64,000 nucleotides of DNA from Streptomyces sp. Tu 3180. GTDB taxonomy: Bacteria; Actinomycetota; Actinomycetes; Streptomycetales; Streptomycetaceae. A program made the translations under genes and the position numbers. The number at the start of each line of letters is the position of its first letter. The stretch's first letter is position 1. The stretch covers positions 310,001 through 374,000 of the forward strand of contig NZ_WOXS01000002.1 of NCBI RefSeq assembly GCF_009852415.1, given 5' to 3'. Of the stretch, positions 26,723 through 35,564 are shown piece by piece. The notes below the pieces were generated by a model. It made no database searches. It was not told the DNA's origin and saw nothing but the letters and a program-made list of their open reading frames with translations.

Positions 26723-26982
26723 CCCGCCGCACTCCGAGACGACAGGCGGCGCCACTCGTACCTCGGCCGGCGAGTCCCGCTCGCCGGAAGGAGCAGCCGC
26801 CGAGTGACACGGCCCCAGGACGGGAGCCCTTCGATGCACCTGCGGGAGGACAGGGCCGCGGTGCCGGCGGGCGAGCCGGAGGCGGGTAGGGGGCATACGC
26901 CGACGGCGGTTCGACTGGATGAGACGGGAGCGGGCACGGTGCAGCATGTGGCACGTGCGCCAGGCAGCAGGCCGCAGGGCGC

Positions 26983-27533
26983 TGCCATGTTGTCGGGTGT
27001 GTGAGTGTCCGACGGCGCGTCGGGGCGTGGTGGGGCCAGGTTTCGGGCCGGGGTCCAGGCCTGGGCCGGTTGGCCGACGGCACCGGTGATCTGGTCCCAG
27101 AGGGTGAAGCGGACGGCCGTCTCGGCGCGGTGTCCGGTGGTGGTCATCAGGTGGCGGCGAGGCCCGAAGTGGGACGAGATGCCGCTGGAGGTGGACAAGA
27201 ACCGCTGCGCCCCGCCCACGCTGCGGAAGCCCTTCATCGCGCGTGCGCGCTGCCTGGTCGGCTGATGACTGTTCTCGGCCCGGTTGTTCAGGCCCTTGTG
27301 GGAGCGGTGCCCGACCGGGGGCACGACCTCGCGGTGGGCGGCGCCGTAGGAACGGAGCTTGTCGGTGACCAGCGCTCGGGGCATACGGCGCTGCTTCTTC
27401 ACCGTGCGCGATCACCTCCACCGGGTACCGGTGGCCCTGGTACGACGGCGACGCGGACGACACGAACGAACCCCCTCCCCGGCGCGATCAACTCCAAGAT
27501 CATCCCAGGTCGGCCGGCCAACGCGACAACGCC
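26983..27533 (-). mobile_element. IS6-family element with internal deletion (copy 2)
   Basis: The left end at about 27533 (GGCGTTGTCGCGTTGG on the minus strand) resembles a diverged right end near 26983 (GCCATGTTGTCGGG). The transposase start SASPSYQGHRYPVEVIAHG is joined directly to the late region KKQRRMPRALVTDKLRSYG, so about 100 residues including the first catalytic aspartate are missing. NRAENSHQPTRQRARAMKGF and FGPRRHL remain. A plus-strand frame at 26804-27004 (HTPTAVRLDETGAGTVQH) runs into its right end. Confidence 0.72.
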
Positions 27534-27725
27534 GTGGCGAGTCATTCCTTGAGGGATGACGCAGCGCGTCACAGCCGCGTGACCAAATCGCCGACACCGC
27601 GTGCAGCCGGAGCCGTCGGGTACAAGGAGCGCACACCCCGCGCCCCCCGGCGCGTGCTGCGGCCACGGCAGCCGCAGGCCTGTGCGGCACATGAGTCCAC
27701 CGTCTGATGGCACCGCGCCGAGATA

Positions 27726-27760
27726 CGACCGCAGGAGGAGCCCGCCACCTCCTGCGGTCG
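27726..27760. terminator. Perfect 13-bp hairpin in a gene-free stretch
   Basis: CGACCGCAGGAGG and its exact complement are separated by nine bases. Stem strength is that of a rho-independent-type actinomycete terminator, but no gene ends nearby in 27534-27863; the IS6 relic to the left ends 190 bases away. It probably marks a lost gene. The rest of 27534-27863 shows no gene. Confidence 0.5.
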
Positions 27761-27863
27761 CAAAGCGGCCGTTCACCCGGCGTGCTCGATTGCGACTCTG
27801 GTCGTATGCGGTCGCGACCCGGGACCGATGTGGCATCGCGTGCCCCGCCCTGAGGATGGCCGG

Positions 27864-29348
27864 GTGACCGAGACCATCGCGGGGCTGTACATGTCCCCTC
27901 TGGAATTCCTTGCCCTGCTGGGTGCCGTTGCGCTGGTGGTGGCGCGCTGGCTTTCCCCCGCGGCCCGCCCACGCGTCACGATCGCGGCGGTGGCGGTTCT
28001 CGTACTGTCCGCGATCGTGCTGAGTGTGGTGGGGATCCGCTGGCAGATGCTGCCGGTACTGGCAGGCGCCGCCGTCGCATTGCCGTTCACCCTCTCTCCC
28101 CTGCTGCGACGCCGTACCGGCCGGCCGGCGTGGCGGGCCCGATGGTGGCTGGCGTTGCCGGGGTCGGTGGCCTGCCTCGGCTTGACGGCCACGGGTCCGG
28201 TGGCCGCCTGGGCCTTTCCCGTACCCGTGTTCCCCGAGCCGTCGGGCCGTTTCGCGGTCGGCACCCGGGTGGTGCAGAAGACCGACCCGCGCCGCCCCGA
28301 GACATTCACCGCCGATCCGCATGACCGGCGCACGGTGGTGATCCAGCTCTGGTATCCCGCGCAGAAAAGCCCCGCGGGCGCGCAGCGGGCCCAGTACCTC
28401 GGACGCACGGAGCACGAGGCGCGCACCGTTTCCGACGCCCTCGCCCGCCAGGTCGGCCTGCCTGGCTTCCTGGTCGACGGCGTCCCGCGTGCCCACACCC
28501 ATGCGGTCTTCAACGCCCCGGCGGCCGGTGAGGGCGAACGGTTCCCGGTCGTGCTGTTCTCTCCCGGGTCGGGCGGAGTGCGTACCCAGAACACCGCCTG
28601 GGCGGAGGAACTGGCCAGCCACGGCTATGTGGTCGCCGGCCTCGACCACCCGTACGACTCCGCCGCCGTCGTCCTCGCCGACGGCCGGACGATTCACACC
28701 AAGACCGCCTCCACCGGAGACCGGGACAAGGACGGCAAGCTGGCGGTCGACTGGACGGCTGTCCGGGCCGCCGACCTCAGCTTCGTCCTCACCCAGCTGG
28801 ACCATCCAGACCGAGGTGGGATCGCCGGCCCGCTGACCGGACGCCTGGACACCGGTCGGGTCGCGGTCACCGGCCACTCCATGGGTGGTGCCGCCGCTCT
28901 CCAGGCCGCCCGGCAGGACCGCCGGTTCGACGCCGTCATCGATCTGGACGGCTACCCCCACGGCCCCGCCTCCCCCTCCCTCCACCAGCCGACGCTCGCG
29001 CTCACCCAGGCCGTCACCCCAGGAACCGACCCGCACTACATACCCCGCCTCACCAAGGCCCTCAAGCTCAGCACCGCGACGAGCTACCGGCTCACCATCC
29101 CCGGCGCCGCACACCTCACCTTTATGGACGGCCCCCTGTACCTGCCGCCTGTGCCCTCGATAGTCGGCTCCCTGGGCCGCACCGACAGCCCGCACGTCGT
29201 CGCCGCAACCACGCTCGCCTTCCTGGACACCGCCCTGCGGCACAAACCCGGTGACCCGGCCAGAGTTCTGTCGGCCTACGGCAACCTCAGCGTCTACCAC
29301 CCGGACAATGATGAGGGCACTGTCACGTTGATCGACCGGGTGGGATGA
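27864..29348 (+). CDS. Membrane-anchored alpha/beta hydrolase (PAF-acetylhydrolase/dienelactone-type), C-terminus from IS6
   Basis: About 494 residues: four hydrophobic segments in the first 120, then an extracytoplasmic hydrolase. The elbow VTGHSMGGAAALQAA supplies the serine, the acid lies in AVIDLDGYPHG and the histidine in IPGAAHLTFMDG. Oxyanion-type FPVVLFSPGSGG and SHGYVVAGLDHPYDS fit the platelet-activating-factor acetylhydrolase-like group. GTG 27864 is preferred for its AGGA upstream; ATG 27828 is in frame. The final residues from about 484 (GTVTLIDRVG) and the stop are encoded by the IS6 end at 29315, so the native C-terminus was lost, although the catalytic fold is complete. Confidence 0.82.
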   Translation: MTETIAGLYMSPLEFLALLGAVALVVARWLSPAARPRVTIAAVAVLVLSAIVLSVVGIRWQMLPVLAGAAVALPFTLSPLLRRRTGRPAWRARWWLALPGSVACLGLTATGPVAAWAFPVPVFPEPSGRFAVGTRVVQKTDPRRPETFTADPHDRRTVVIQLWYPAQKSPAGAQRAQYLGRTEHEARTVSDALARQVGLPGFLVDGVPRAHTHAVFNAPAAGEGERFPVVLFSPGSGGVRTQNTAWAEELASHGYVVAGLDHPYDSAAVVLADGRTIHTKTASTGDRDKDGKLAVDWTAVRAADLSFVLTQLDHPDRGGIAGPLTGRLDTGRVAVTGHSMGGAAALQAARQDRRFDAVIDLDGYPHGPASPSLHQPTLALTQAVTPGTDPHYIPRLTKALKLSTATSYRLTIPGAAHLTFMDGPLYLPPVPSIVGSLGRTDSPHVVAATTLAFLDTALRHKPGDPARVLSAYGNLSVYHPDNDEGTVTLIDRVG

Positions 29349-30010
29349 TCTTCGGATCGATCACGGGGAGGGGGATCGTCCGTGGGGAGGGCGTCGGCGT
29401 CGTACAGGGGGGCACCGGTACCCGATCGAGGTGATCCCCCACTGCGTGTGGCTGTACCTCCGCTTCCCGCTGAGCTTCCGCGAAGTCGAGGAACTCGTGC
29501 TCGAGCGCGGAGTGATCGTCTCCTATGAGACGGCCCGGCGGTGGTGCGCCAAGTTCGGGCAGGCCTACGCCGGCGCGCTGCGCCGCCGGCGGCCCCGGCC
29601 GGGAGACACGTGGCACCTGGACGAGGTCTTCATCGAGGTCAACGGCGAGCTGAAACACCTGTGGCGGGCCGTCGACCAGGACGGGATGGTGCTGGACATC
29701 CTCGTGCCGGACCGGCGGGACACCGCCGCGGACCGGCGGTTCTTCCGCCGGCTGCTGAAGAAGACCCGTACGGCGCCGCGGGCGGTCGTCACGGACAAGC
29801 CGCGCTCCTGCGGTGCCGCCCACCGCGAGGTCATGCCCTCGGTGGAGCACCGCTGTCACAAGGGCCTGAACCACCGGGCGGAGAACAGCCACCAGCCCAC
29901 GCGGCAGCGGGAACACGCGAGGAAGGGCTTTGCGATCGGTCGGCGCCGCGCAGCGGTTCCTGGCCGCGTTCAGCGGCATCTGACCTCACCTCGGGTCCCA
30001 CCGCCACCTG
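29315..30010 (+). mobile_element. IS6-family element, 3'-truncated and frameshifted (copy 3)
   Basis: It begins GGGCACTGTCACGTTGATCG like copy 1. The transposase shows PHCVWLYLRFPLSFREVEEL, RGVIVSYETARRWCAKFGQA, DTWHLDEVFIEVN, VVTDKPRSCGAAHRE and NHRAENSHQPTRQREHARKG. An extra base near 29409 separates the start motif YRGxHRYP from this frame. A second shift near 29933 moves the end (SVGAAQRFLAAFSGI) to another frame. The right end after about 30010 is missing. The DDE residues are visible, making this the best preserved of three IS6 copies, but inactive. Confidence 0.78.
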
Positions 30011-30147
30011 TCGAGCTCGCTGTGGTGCTGCGTGCCCCGCACCTGATGGAGCCGCTCGTGGACCATTTCCGCCGTCTTCCGGCCGGCGAGAGCAAAGTCA
30101 TGCGGCTTGCGCGAACCGTCCTGTGGGCTGCTGCCCGGCAGACGCCG

Positions 30148-30178
30148 GAGGGGCCCGGGAACGCATCCCGGGCCCCTC
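30148..30178. terminator. Strong 13-bp hairpin
   Basis: GAGGGGCCCGGGA and its exact complement flank a five-base loop. It lies about 85 bases beyond the pectate lyase stop on the minus strand and could be a second terminator for that gene or for a lost plus-strand gene after the IS6 relic. Confidence 0.6.
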
Positions 30179-30214
30179 ATAGTCCATGGCGCGGCGGACC
30201 GTGCGGTATGGGTA

Positions 30215-30252
30215 CGCGAGGGCCGGGGGTTCGTGGTCTCCCGGCCCTCGCG
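30215..30252 (-). terminator. Terminator of the pectate lyase gene
   Basis: CGCGAGGGCCGGG and its exact complement with a 12-base loop, starting 11 bases beyond the pectate lyase stop codon. With the second hairpin at 30148 it forms a tandem terminator. Confidence 0.7.
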
Positions 30253-30263
30253 TGTCTCGGGTG

Positions 30264-31607
30264 CTACTTGAGCACGCCCGCCCCCGTCGTCGTGGCCAGT
30301 GACGTCGGCAGGTTGCTCGCCGAGGCCTCCAGACCCGTCGTGAGGGTGGGGGTCCAGTTGACCGTGGTCTTCAGGTCCTTGGACGAGGCGGCGTTGTAGG
30401 CGGCGACGAGGTCGGTCACCGTGCCGTTGACGAGGTTGCCGGAGCCCTTGACCGAGCCGGTGCCGTCACCGCTGAGGAGCCTGGCGGCCTTCGCGCCGGA
30501 CGGCAGCTTCCAGTAGTTGTTCTCCGCTACGACCTGGGCCTTGGCACGGGAGTTGATGCTGTACTGCGGCGTGTACCCGTTGAGGGGCGTGGTGTCGTAG
30601 TAGTTGTTGTAGATGTGGATCTGGCCGATGCGGGCCAGCGGGGCACGCTGCATGATGCCCTTCCACACGTTGTGGTGGAGGGAGACGCGCAGCTTGCCGA
30701 CGCTGTCGGTGTCACTGCCGCCGATCAGCATCGTCTTGTCGTGGTGGGTGAACTGGTTGCGCGAGACGGTCACCAGGTCGGATCCCTTGGTGATGTCGAG
30801 GGCGCCGTCGTGGACCTGGTACTCGCGGCCGAAGTACTTCGGGTTGGCGCTGTCGAAGTGCGGCGCGTCGGTGAACGTGTTGTGGTCCGCCCACACGTGG
30901 GTCGCGCCGCGCAGGGACACCGAGTCGTAGTTGGAGTTCCAGTTGCCGTTGTCGCCGTCGGTCGGGTCCCACTGCGGGAAGCAGTCCTCGGTGGCGGCGA
31001 AGGTCAGGTTGCGGACGATGACGTTGTCCACGTTCTGGATCTGGAGCATGGCCCCGGTGAGGCCCGCGTTCGTACCGGGGACGCCCACGATCGTCGTGTG
31101 GGCGGGGACCTTGAAGACGATGTTCTTGCCCTGCTTGGCCTGGGCGGCGGCGCGCGCCGTCTCCTGGGTGCCGGAGGGCAGCTTGGAGCGGCCGTAGGTG
31201 GCCGGGTCGTAGGCCTTGAGGTAGGCCGACAGCGAGTAGCCGGTACCGAGGGCGTAGTCGGCGCAGGTCAGCTTCTTGCCGCCGTCATCGGTGTTGGCGT
31301 CGATCATGCCGTTGATCTTGATGATGCGGGGCGTGGTGTCGGAGACCGAGCCCAGCGCCTTCACGAGCTGCGCACGGGTGGAGACGGTGAAGGTGTGGGC
31401 GGCGTCGGCCTTCGTGCCACCGGTGGTCCCCGTACCGGAGGACGCCCAGCCGTCCTTCGCGGCGAGCGTCTGGTGGTACAGGTCAACGGTCCCGGCGTTG
31501 GCGTTCACCACGAGAACACCAGCGCCGACGCCTGCGGCCACGACCGCCGCGCAGACGACGGCGGCACGACGGGAGCGGAGGGACCGGCGGTGGGAGCGAG
31601 CAGCCAC
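30264..31607 (-). CDS. Secreted pectate lyase, polysaccharide lyase family 1
   Basis: A 447-residue extracellular enzyme cleaving polygalacturonate by calcium-dependent beta-elimination. The signal peptide has a basic n-region (HRRSLRSRRAA) and hydrophobic core (VVCAAVVAAGVGAGVLVV), with cleavage likely after NANAG near residue 40. The right-handed beta-helix shows IRNLTF-type rungs (NVIVRNLTFAA), the calcium-site region WDPTDGDNGNWNSNYDSVSL, WADHNTFTDAP, and DGALDITKGSDLVTVSRN. The catalytic arginine region follows in RVSLHHNVWKGIMQRAPLAR. It stands alone with a tandem terminator, typical of secreted hydrolase genes. Confidence 0.95.
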   Translation of the reverse strand: MAARSHRRSLRSRRAAVVCAAVVAAGVGAGVLVVNANAGTVDLYHQTLAAKDGWASSGTGTTGGTKADAAHTFTVSTRAQLVKALGSVSDTTPRIIKINGMIDANTDDGGKKLTCADYALGTGYSLSAYLKAYDPATYGRSKLPSGTQETARAAAQAKQGKNIVFKVPAHTTIVGVPGTNAGLTGAMLQIQNVDNVIVRNLTFAATEDCFPQWDPTDGDNGNWNSNYDSVSLRGATHVWADHNTFTDAPHFDSANPKYFGREYQVHDGALDITKGSDLVTVSRNQFTHHDKTMLIGGSDTDSVGKLRVSLHHNVWKGIMQRAPLARIGQIHIYNNYYDTTPLNGYTPQYSINSRAKAQVVAENNYWKLPSGAKAARLLSGDGTGSVKGSGNLVNGTVTDLVAAYNAASSKDLKTTVNWTPTLTTGLEASASNLPTSLATTTGAGVLK

Positions 31608-31775
31608 GGGGCTTCCTTACGGGGGAGGAACGGGGTTACGCCCTGTCAGTGGCCGCCGACCCGTGAGGGGTTGCCGCGTGCCGGGATCTTTTTCCTCCGC
31701 TTTTCCCGCCACGCGATGTCGTCCGAGCCCGCCTCCACATCGCCTCACACGATCCGCCCCCCTTCGGCCCACTGC

Positions 31776-32038
31776 GGGAAAAGCTGGACTTACCACGTCG
31801 CGTACCTGCACGCGACGTACGACCTGCCCGTCCTGCTGGTCGTGGTCTGCCGGGACCTGTCCACGGCATTCTGGGCGGCAGGTCCCTTCGAATGCACCGT
31901 GGCCCCGTGGACGCCCCAGGTCACCCGCCCGTTCGCCCAGGACCACAGACGGTCCCAAAGGTCACCGACGAGGCGGTGGTGGCCCGGCAGTCGGCCCTGC
32001 CCGATCTCGTTGAAGAGGGACAGAAGGCATCGGCATGA
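31776..32038 (+). pseudogene. Fragment of a Streptomyces PD-(D/E)XK-like/Rpn-type protein
   Basis: WTYHVAYLHATYDLPVLLVV, CRDLSTAFWAAGPF and TVAPWTPQVTRPF resemble the N-terminal third of common Streptomyces proteins of this putative nuclease type. After about 31937 the frame changes, and GPQTVPKVTDEAVVARQSAL and DLVEEGQKASA run to a stop at 32036. The start and the long C-terminal part are missing. Confidence 0.4.
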
Positions 32039-32310
32039 TCTGGAGCCACTTCAATGTCGCCTGGGAGGAGAGCCCCGCAGCGGCGCGCGGGTGGACAGCC
32101 GAACACGGACACCTCCTGGCCCCGCTGGACGCCACCTATCAGGACCACCGAGTGGGTATCCGGCGGAAGAACCAGCGGGCCGCCGCCAGAAAGGCCGCCG
32201 ACACCGAACAGCGTCGTGCCGAAGGCCTGCCGGTGAAGTCGCTAGCCGGCGCCGTCAAGGAACGGCGCGAGCGGCTCGAGGACATTGACCCCGCCTGGTG
32301 CCCGGAGCCT
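32035..32310 (+). pseudogene. Fragment of a helicase with helicase-associated domains
   Basis: ARGWTAEHGHLLAPLDATYQ, HRVGIRRKNQRAAARKA, and ERRERLEDIDPAWCPE follow the pattern of helicase-associated (HA) repeats found C-terminal in large Streptomyces DEAD-box proteins (W-x-hGhL..P.dat..dh..G.WL.nqR). Only one repeat is present; the motor domains are absent and the similarity ends near 32310. An ATG at 32035 overlaps the stop of the previous fragment by coincidence. Confidence 0.5.
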
Positions 32311-32405
32311 GGTGCCCGGACAAGGCTCGTGGCGGATTCCGGTCCACTGGTGAGCGTGCGTGATTGCGAACGGCGGTGTCGGCGGCGACTGCCAGGATGA
32401 TCGTC

Positions 32406-33362
32406 ATGACACACACCACGGGGACGGTCCGCCGGGGCGCGGCGGATCTCGCGGAAGGCCTTCTCACCCACGACGATGCCGAACTGGACCGGCCGTTCAC
32501 GATCCTGACGCACGAGGAGGGAAGCGGCCTGGTCGAACGCCGTGAGGCCCTGCGGCCGGTCTACGAGGCCATCGTGGCGCGCATCGGCCGGCCCACGCTG
32601 CTGGGCGGCACCGCCCACGGGCCCAGCGTGCGGTGGAGCACCGCCGAGCGGACCCTGCTGCTGTCCGGGGACCACGGCGGGGCGACCCTCTCCGTCCATC
32701 AGGCGAAAGCGTTCGCCCAGGACGAGTGGTCCGCCTTCGACTCGGGCCGCCTGCCCTGCACGTGGCAGCTGGACCGCCACGGCCCCGGCGAGGACCACGG
32801 CTGGACCTTCAACGGGCACGCGGCGGCGGACGGCTGGGCGTCGTGCGAGGAGCGACTGGCGGGGGTGCTCGCCTCCTGGGCGGAGCACCTGCCCGTACAG
32901 GCCCCCGGCGACTGGGCGGGCTTCAAGCTCTGGGCGTCACGGGACCGGGGCCGCACCCTGCTCGTGGCCTGCGAGCCGTCGGAGAAGAACCGCGAGTTCC
33001 ACGCCGCCGTCCAGGACCGGGACCACGAGCAGACACCCGAGCGCGCGGCACAGATGCGCGCCAGGGGCTGGCAGGACGTGGACGAGCACCGATGGTGGCG
33101 CGCCACGCTGCCCGAGACGGACCCGATGGCGGCCGCCGCACTCGCCCGTTTGATCGTCACCGATCTGCGGGCCCGCGGCACCGTGGGCCCGCACGAGGTG
33201 ACCGCCTGGGACATCAGCGCCGGCGACAACGGCGACCTGTGGGCGCCCGGCATCGGGGTCGACGTGCATCCGCGCCGCGGAGAGCACTTCCAGGGTCCGT
33301 CCTCAAACGGATCTTGCCCAGAGCAGGAACGACGCAAGGGTGACCGCTGCTTCGCCCGCTAG
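32406..33362 (+). CDS. Unknown protein with IS-derived C-terminus
   Basis: About 318 residues, soluble, with no family recognised. Readable parts are FTILTHEEGSGLVERREALR near 30, WQLDRHGPGEDHGWTFNGHA near 125, and WRATLPETDPMAAAALARLI near 225. Composition and codon use look coding throughout up to about 33290. From 33294 the frame enters an IS5 relic (GPSSNGSCPEQERRKG), so the last 22 residues and the stop are IS-derived. ATG 32406 is chosen with AGGA upstream; ATG 32397 is an alternative. A nuclease- or immunity-type role was considered without evidence. Confidence 0.62.
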   Translation: MTHTTGTVRRGAADLAEGLLTHDDAELDRPFTILTHEEGSGLVERREALRPVYEAIVARIGRPTLLGGTAHGPSVRWSTAERTLLLSGDHGGATLSVHQAKAFAQDEWSAFDSGRLPCTWQLDRHGPGEDHGWTFNGHAAADGWASCEERLAGVLASWAEHLPVQAPGDWAGFKLWASRDRGRTLLVACEPSEKNREFHAAVQDRDHEQTPERAAQMRARGWQDVDEHRWWRATLPETDPMAAAALARLIVTDLRARGTVGPHEVTAWDISAGDNGDLWAPGIGVDVHPRRGEHFQGPSSNGSCPEQERRKGDRCFAR

Positions 33363-33414
33363 GAGGTGGCGGTCTTGTCGCAGCGGGTGGCGGTGCCGCG
33401 GAAGCCCTTGAGCA
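33294..33414 (-). mobile_element. IS5-family relic (left end only)
   Basis: The sequence starts AGGGTCCGTCCTCAAACG, nearly identical to the end of the IS5 element at 3270, and continues with matching transposase C-terminal codons on the minus strand (LKGFRGTATRCDKTATS, FLLWARSV). It stops near 33414. About 120 bases of a 900-base element remain. It ends the upstream gene. The following 33415-33694 holds no gene beyond the promoter region of the next one. Confidence 0.75.
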
Positions 33415-33694
33415 ATCCGATCGTGCGGGGCCCCGGAGCAGGGACGGTTGAAGATCGCCGGGAGCGGCCGTGCGTGATGGCTGTCCGAAGTCCGGGGCTG
33501 GAGGCGTGTGCCGTGTTCCGGGGGCGCGGGACGTGCGGGAAGGTCGTCGTGCCGGGCTGTGGGCACCGGGGCTCCGGAGGGGATCGCCGTGTGCGGTTGC
33601 TCCCAGGGGTGGTGTTCGCCCAGGACAGCAGCGACGGTCCCGTTCGGGTGAGTAGCATCCGGCAGCAACAACCCCGTGTGAAGGAGCGTGCCGC

Positions 33695-34477
33695 GTGGCC
33701 ACCGAGCCGGAAGAGCCCACCACCCAGAGCCTGCAGAGCCAGTACGCGACCCAGTTCGCCAACCACCTCAGCGCCAACCGGGAGGAACAGGCCCGTCTGC
33801 GCAAGCGCCTTGAACAGCTCGAGGCGGACGAAGCCTGGCTGGTGAGGGCATTGGAGACGGTGTCTGCCCCGGCCGAAGGCCGCTTTGGTACGCAGATGCC
33901 CGAGGAGGAGTCGGCACAGCCGCAGGACAGCACGTCCGGGCCGGCCGAAGCGGCCGAGCAGGCCGAGTCGGCTGTTGAGGCTTCCGCGGCTGTTCCCGAG
34001 CAGCGGCAGGACGAGCCGGCCGAGGCGCCCGTGAAGAAGACCACGGCCAAGAAGACGGCCGCCAGGAAGAGCACGGCCAAGAAGTCAGCGACCAGGAAGA
34101 CCACGGTGCGGAAGCCTGCGGCGAAGCAGCCTCCCGCGGCGAAGAAGCCGGCGCCCGAGGACGGTGAACCGTCCCTGGGCGAGCTGTTGTTGACCGTTCT
34201 TGGCAGGCACGCAGGCCAGCCGCGCACCGCGAGCGAGGTCGCCGGTGACCTGGAGCGGGAGCACCCCGAACGGGCCCGTGACATCAATACCGTGCGCAAC
34301 ACCCTGGAGCGGCTGGTCTCCAAGAGCCGCGTCGAGCGGACGAAGCAGAAGAAAACCGTGCTGTACACCGCCGTGGCCGAGTCCGCGCCCGCCGCGGAAG
34401 ACGCAGCCACAGAAGTGGCCCCGGCCGCCGAGAAGGCCGGGGCCGAGGAGGCCGAGAAGGTGCCGGCGCAGGCCTGA
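33695..34477 (+). CDS. Lys/Ala-rich (H1-like) protein with winged-helix-like C-terminus
   Basis: A 260-residue protein from GTG 33695, with AAGGAG upstream. An N-terminal coiled-coil-like segment (NREEQARLRKRLEQLEADEA, residues 28-50) is followed by an acidic linker, then a basic region at about 112-152 of KKTTAKK/AARKSTAKK-type repeats like bacterial histone-H1-type tails. A compact domain follows (PSLGELLLTVLGRHAGQPRT, ASEVAGDLEREHPE, INTVRNTLERLVSKSRVERT), which reads as a winged-helix. The acidic tail is Ala/Glu-rich. The layout suggests a nucleoid-associated DNA-binding protein. No partner gene is evident. Confidence 0.75.
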   Translation: MATEPEEPTTQSLQSQYATQFANHLSANREEQARLRKRLEQLEADEAWLVRALETVSAPAEGRFGTQMPEEESAQPQDSTSGPAEAAEQAESAVEASAAVPEQRQDEPAEAPVKKTTAKKTAARKSTAKKSATRKTTVRKPAAKQPPAAKKPAPEDGEPSLGELLLTVLGRHAGQPRTASEVAGDLEREHPERARDINTVRNTLERLVSKSRVERTKQKKTVLYTAVAESAPAAEDAATEVAPAAEKAGAEEAEKVPAQA

Positions 34478-34749
34478 CCTCTTCGTCCGGCGCGGTGACG
34501 CCGACGGGACCGGGTGCCGGTCCGCAGCGCGATGCGTGAGGCCGGGCAACAGCATCCGACTGGTGAGAGGTTGGAAGCCTGCCACCGGGCGCGCGGGACG
34601 TCCATGTCCCCTTTCCGGGCCTTTGCTGCAGGATGCCGTCACGCCTGTGTGTGGCCGTCCGTACGGTGGCCGCGCGCAGGCATGCGGCGGCTGCCTGCCG
34701 GGCGGTGTCCGGGCCAGGTGGGCCGGACGACGGGGCTGTGCTGCGCCGG

Positions 34750-34977
34750 ATGCAGGCGACCAGCACCACGGTGACCGCCGGAAGCCGCTCCATGACCTCC
34801 CCGACCGCCGGCGCCCTCGCGGTCCTCCTCGGCCTCCGAGCCGGCCTTACCGTCGACGCGCTCCTCCAGACCGTACCCGTGGTCCTGCCCCTCGTCTCCC
34901 CCGTCCACGCCCTGCAGACCATGCTCACCCCGCCCGATACCGGGGCCGTGCCACCCGCCCGGGAAGGAACACCGTGA
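34750..34977 (+). CDS. Small hydrophobic protein coupled to a methyltransferase gene
   Basis: About 75 residues from ATG 34750; GTG codons further upstream in frame (to about 34633) are possible and the start is unsure. It contains AGALAVLLGLRAGLTVDALL and TVPVVLPLVSPVHALQTML, one or two moderately hydrophobic helices. The stop overlaps the GTG of the methyltransferase (GTGA), implying translational coupling, which is the main reason to believe it is a gene. Function unknown. Confidence 0.5.
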   Translation: MQATSTTVTAGSRSMTSPTAGALAVLLGLRAGLTVDALLQTVPVVLPLVSPVHALQTMLTPPDTGAVPPAREGTP

Positions 34978-35564
34978 CCACCACCGCGTCCACCGCGAGC
35001 GCCGCCTACTGGGAACCGCTCTGGGCCGAAGGCCGCCAGTACCGGCAGCTGTGCGAAGCCGAGAAACAGCTGATGGACCAGTACCTGGGCCCCGGTCACG
35101 GCCGCCCCGCCCTCGACATCGGCAGCGGCGCCGGCAGCCTCGTCCGCCACCTCCACCACGAGCTCGGGTATCGCACGACCGGCGTCGACTGCTCCCCCAG
35201 CGCCCTCGCCCTCGCCTCCACCCTGGATGCCGGCCCCGGCCCCGGGCCGACCTGGCGGTGCCTGGACATCACCGCCGCCGACCTCACCGCCCTGCCGGAC
35301 CCGGCCTACGCGCTCATCACCTGCCGCCTGGTCTACCGGTGGATGGACAACAAGCCGGCCTTCCTCGACCGCGTCCGCGGACTCCTCGCGCTCGGCGGCA
35401 CCTTCTGGGTCGTCACCGAGATCGCCGGCCGCCGCACGACCACCGACCCGGCCCGTCAGGGGCTCGGGATCACCCCCGCGGACGCCGAGCTACTCACGAC
35501 AGGATGGTCCGTCGTCCGCACCACCGACCTCGACGTCCTGCGCTGCTACGCCCTGCGCCCTTGA
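34974..35564 (+). CDS. Class I SAM-dependent methyltransferase
   Basis: A 196-residue enzyme with Rossmann methyltransferase motif I PALDIGSGAGSLVRHL near residue 43, motif II around YRTTGVDCSPSALALA, and a motif IV region near YALITCRLVYRW. Start GTG 34974 overlaps the upstream stop. The C-terminal part WVVTEIAGRRTTTD is short, as in small-molecule methyltransferases. The substrate is not indicated; the coupled small upstream protein may be a partner. Confidence 0.88.
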   Translation: MTTTASTASAAYWEPLWAEGRQYRQLCEAEKQLMDQYLGPGHGRPALDIGSGAGSLVRHLHHELGYRTTGVDCSPSALALASTLDAGPGPGPTWRCLDITAADLTALPDPAYALITCRLVYRWMDNKPAFLDRVRGLLALGGTFWVVTEIAGRRTTTDPARQGLGITPADAELLTTGWSVVRTTDLDVLRCYALRP

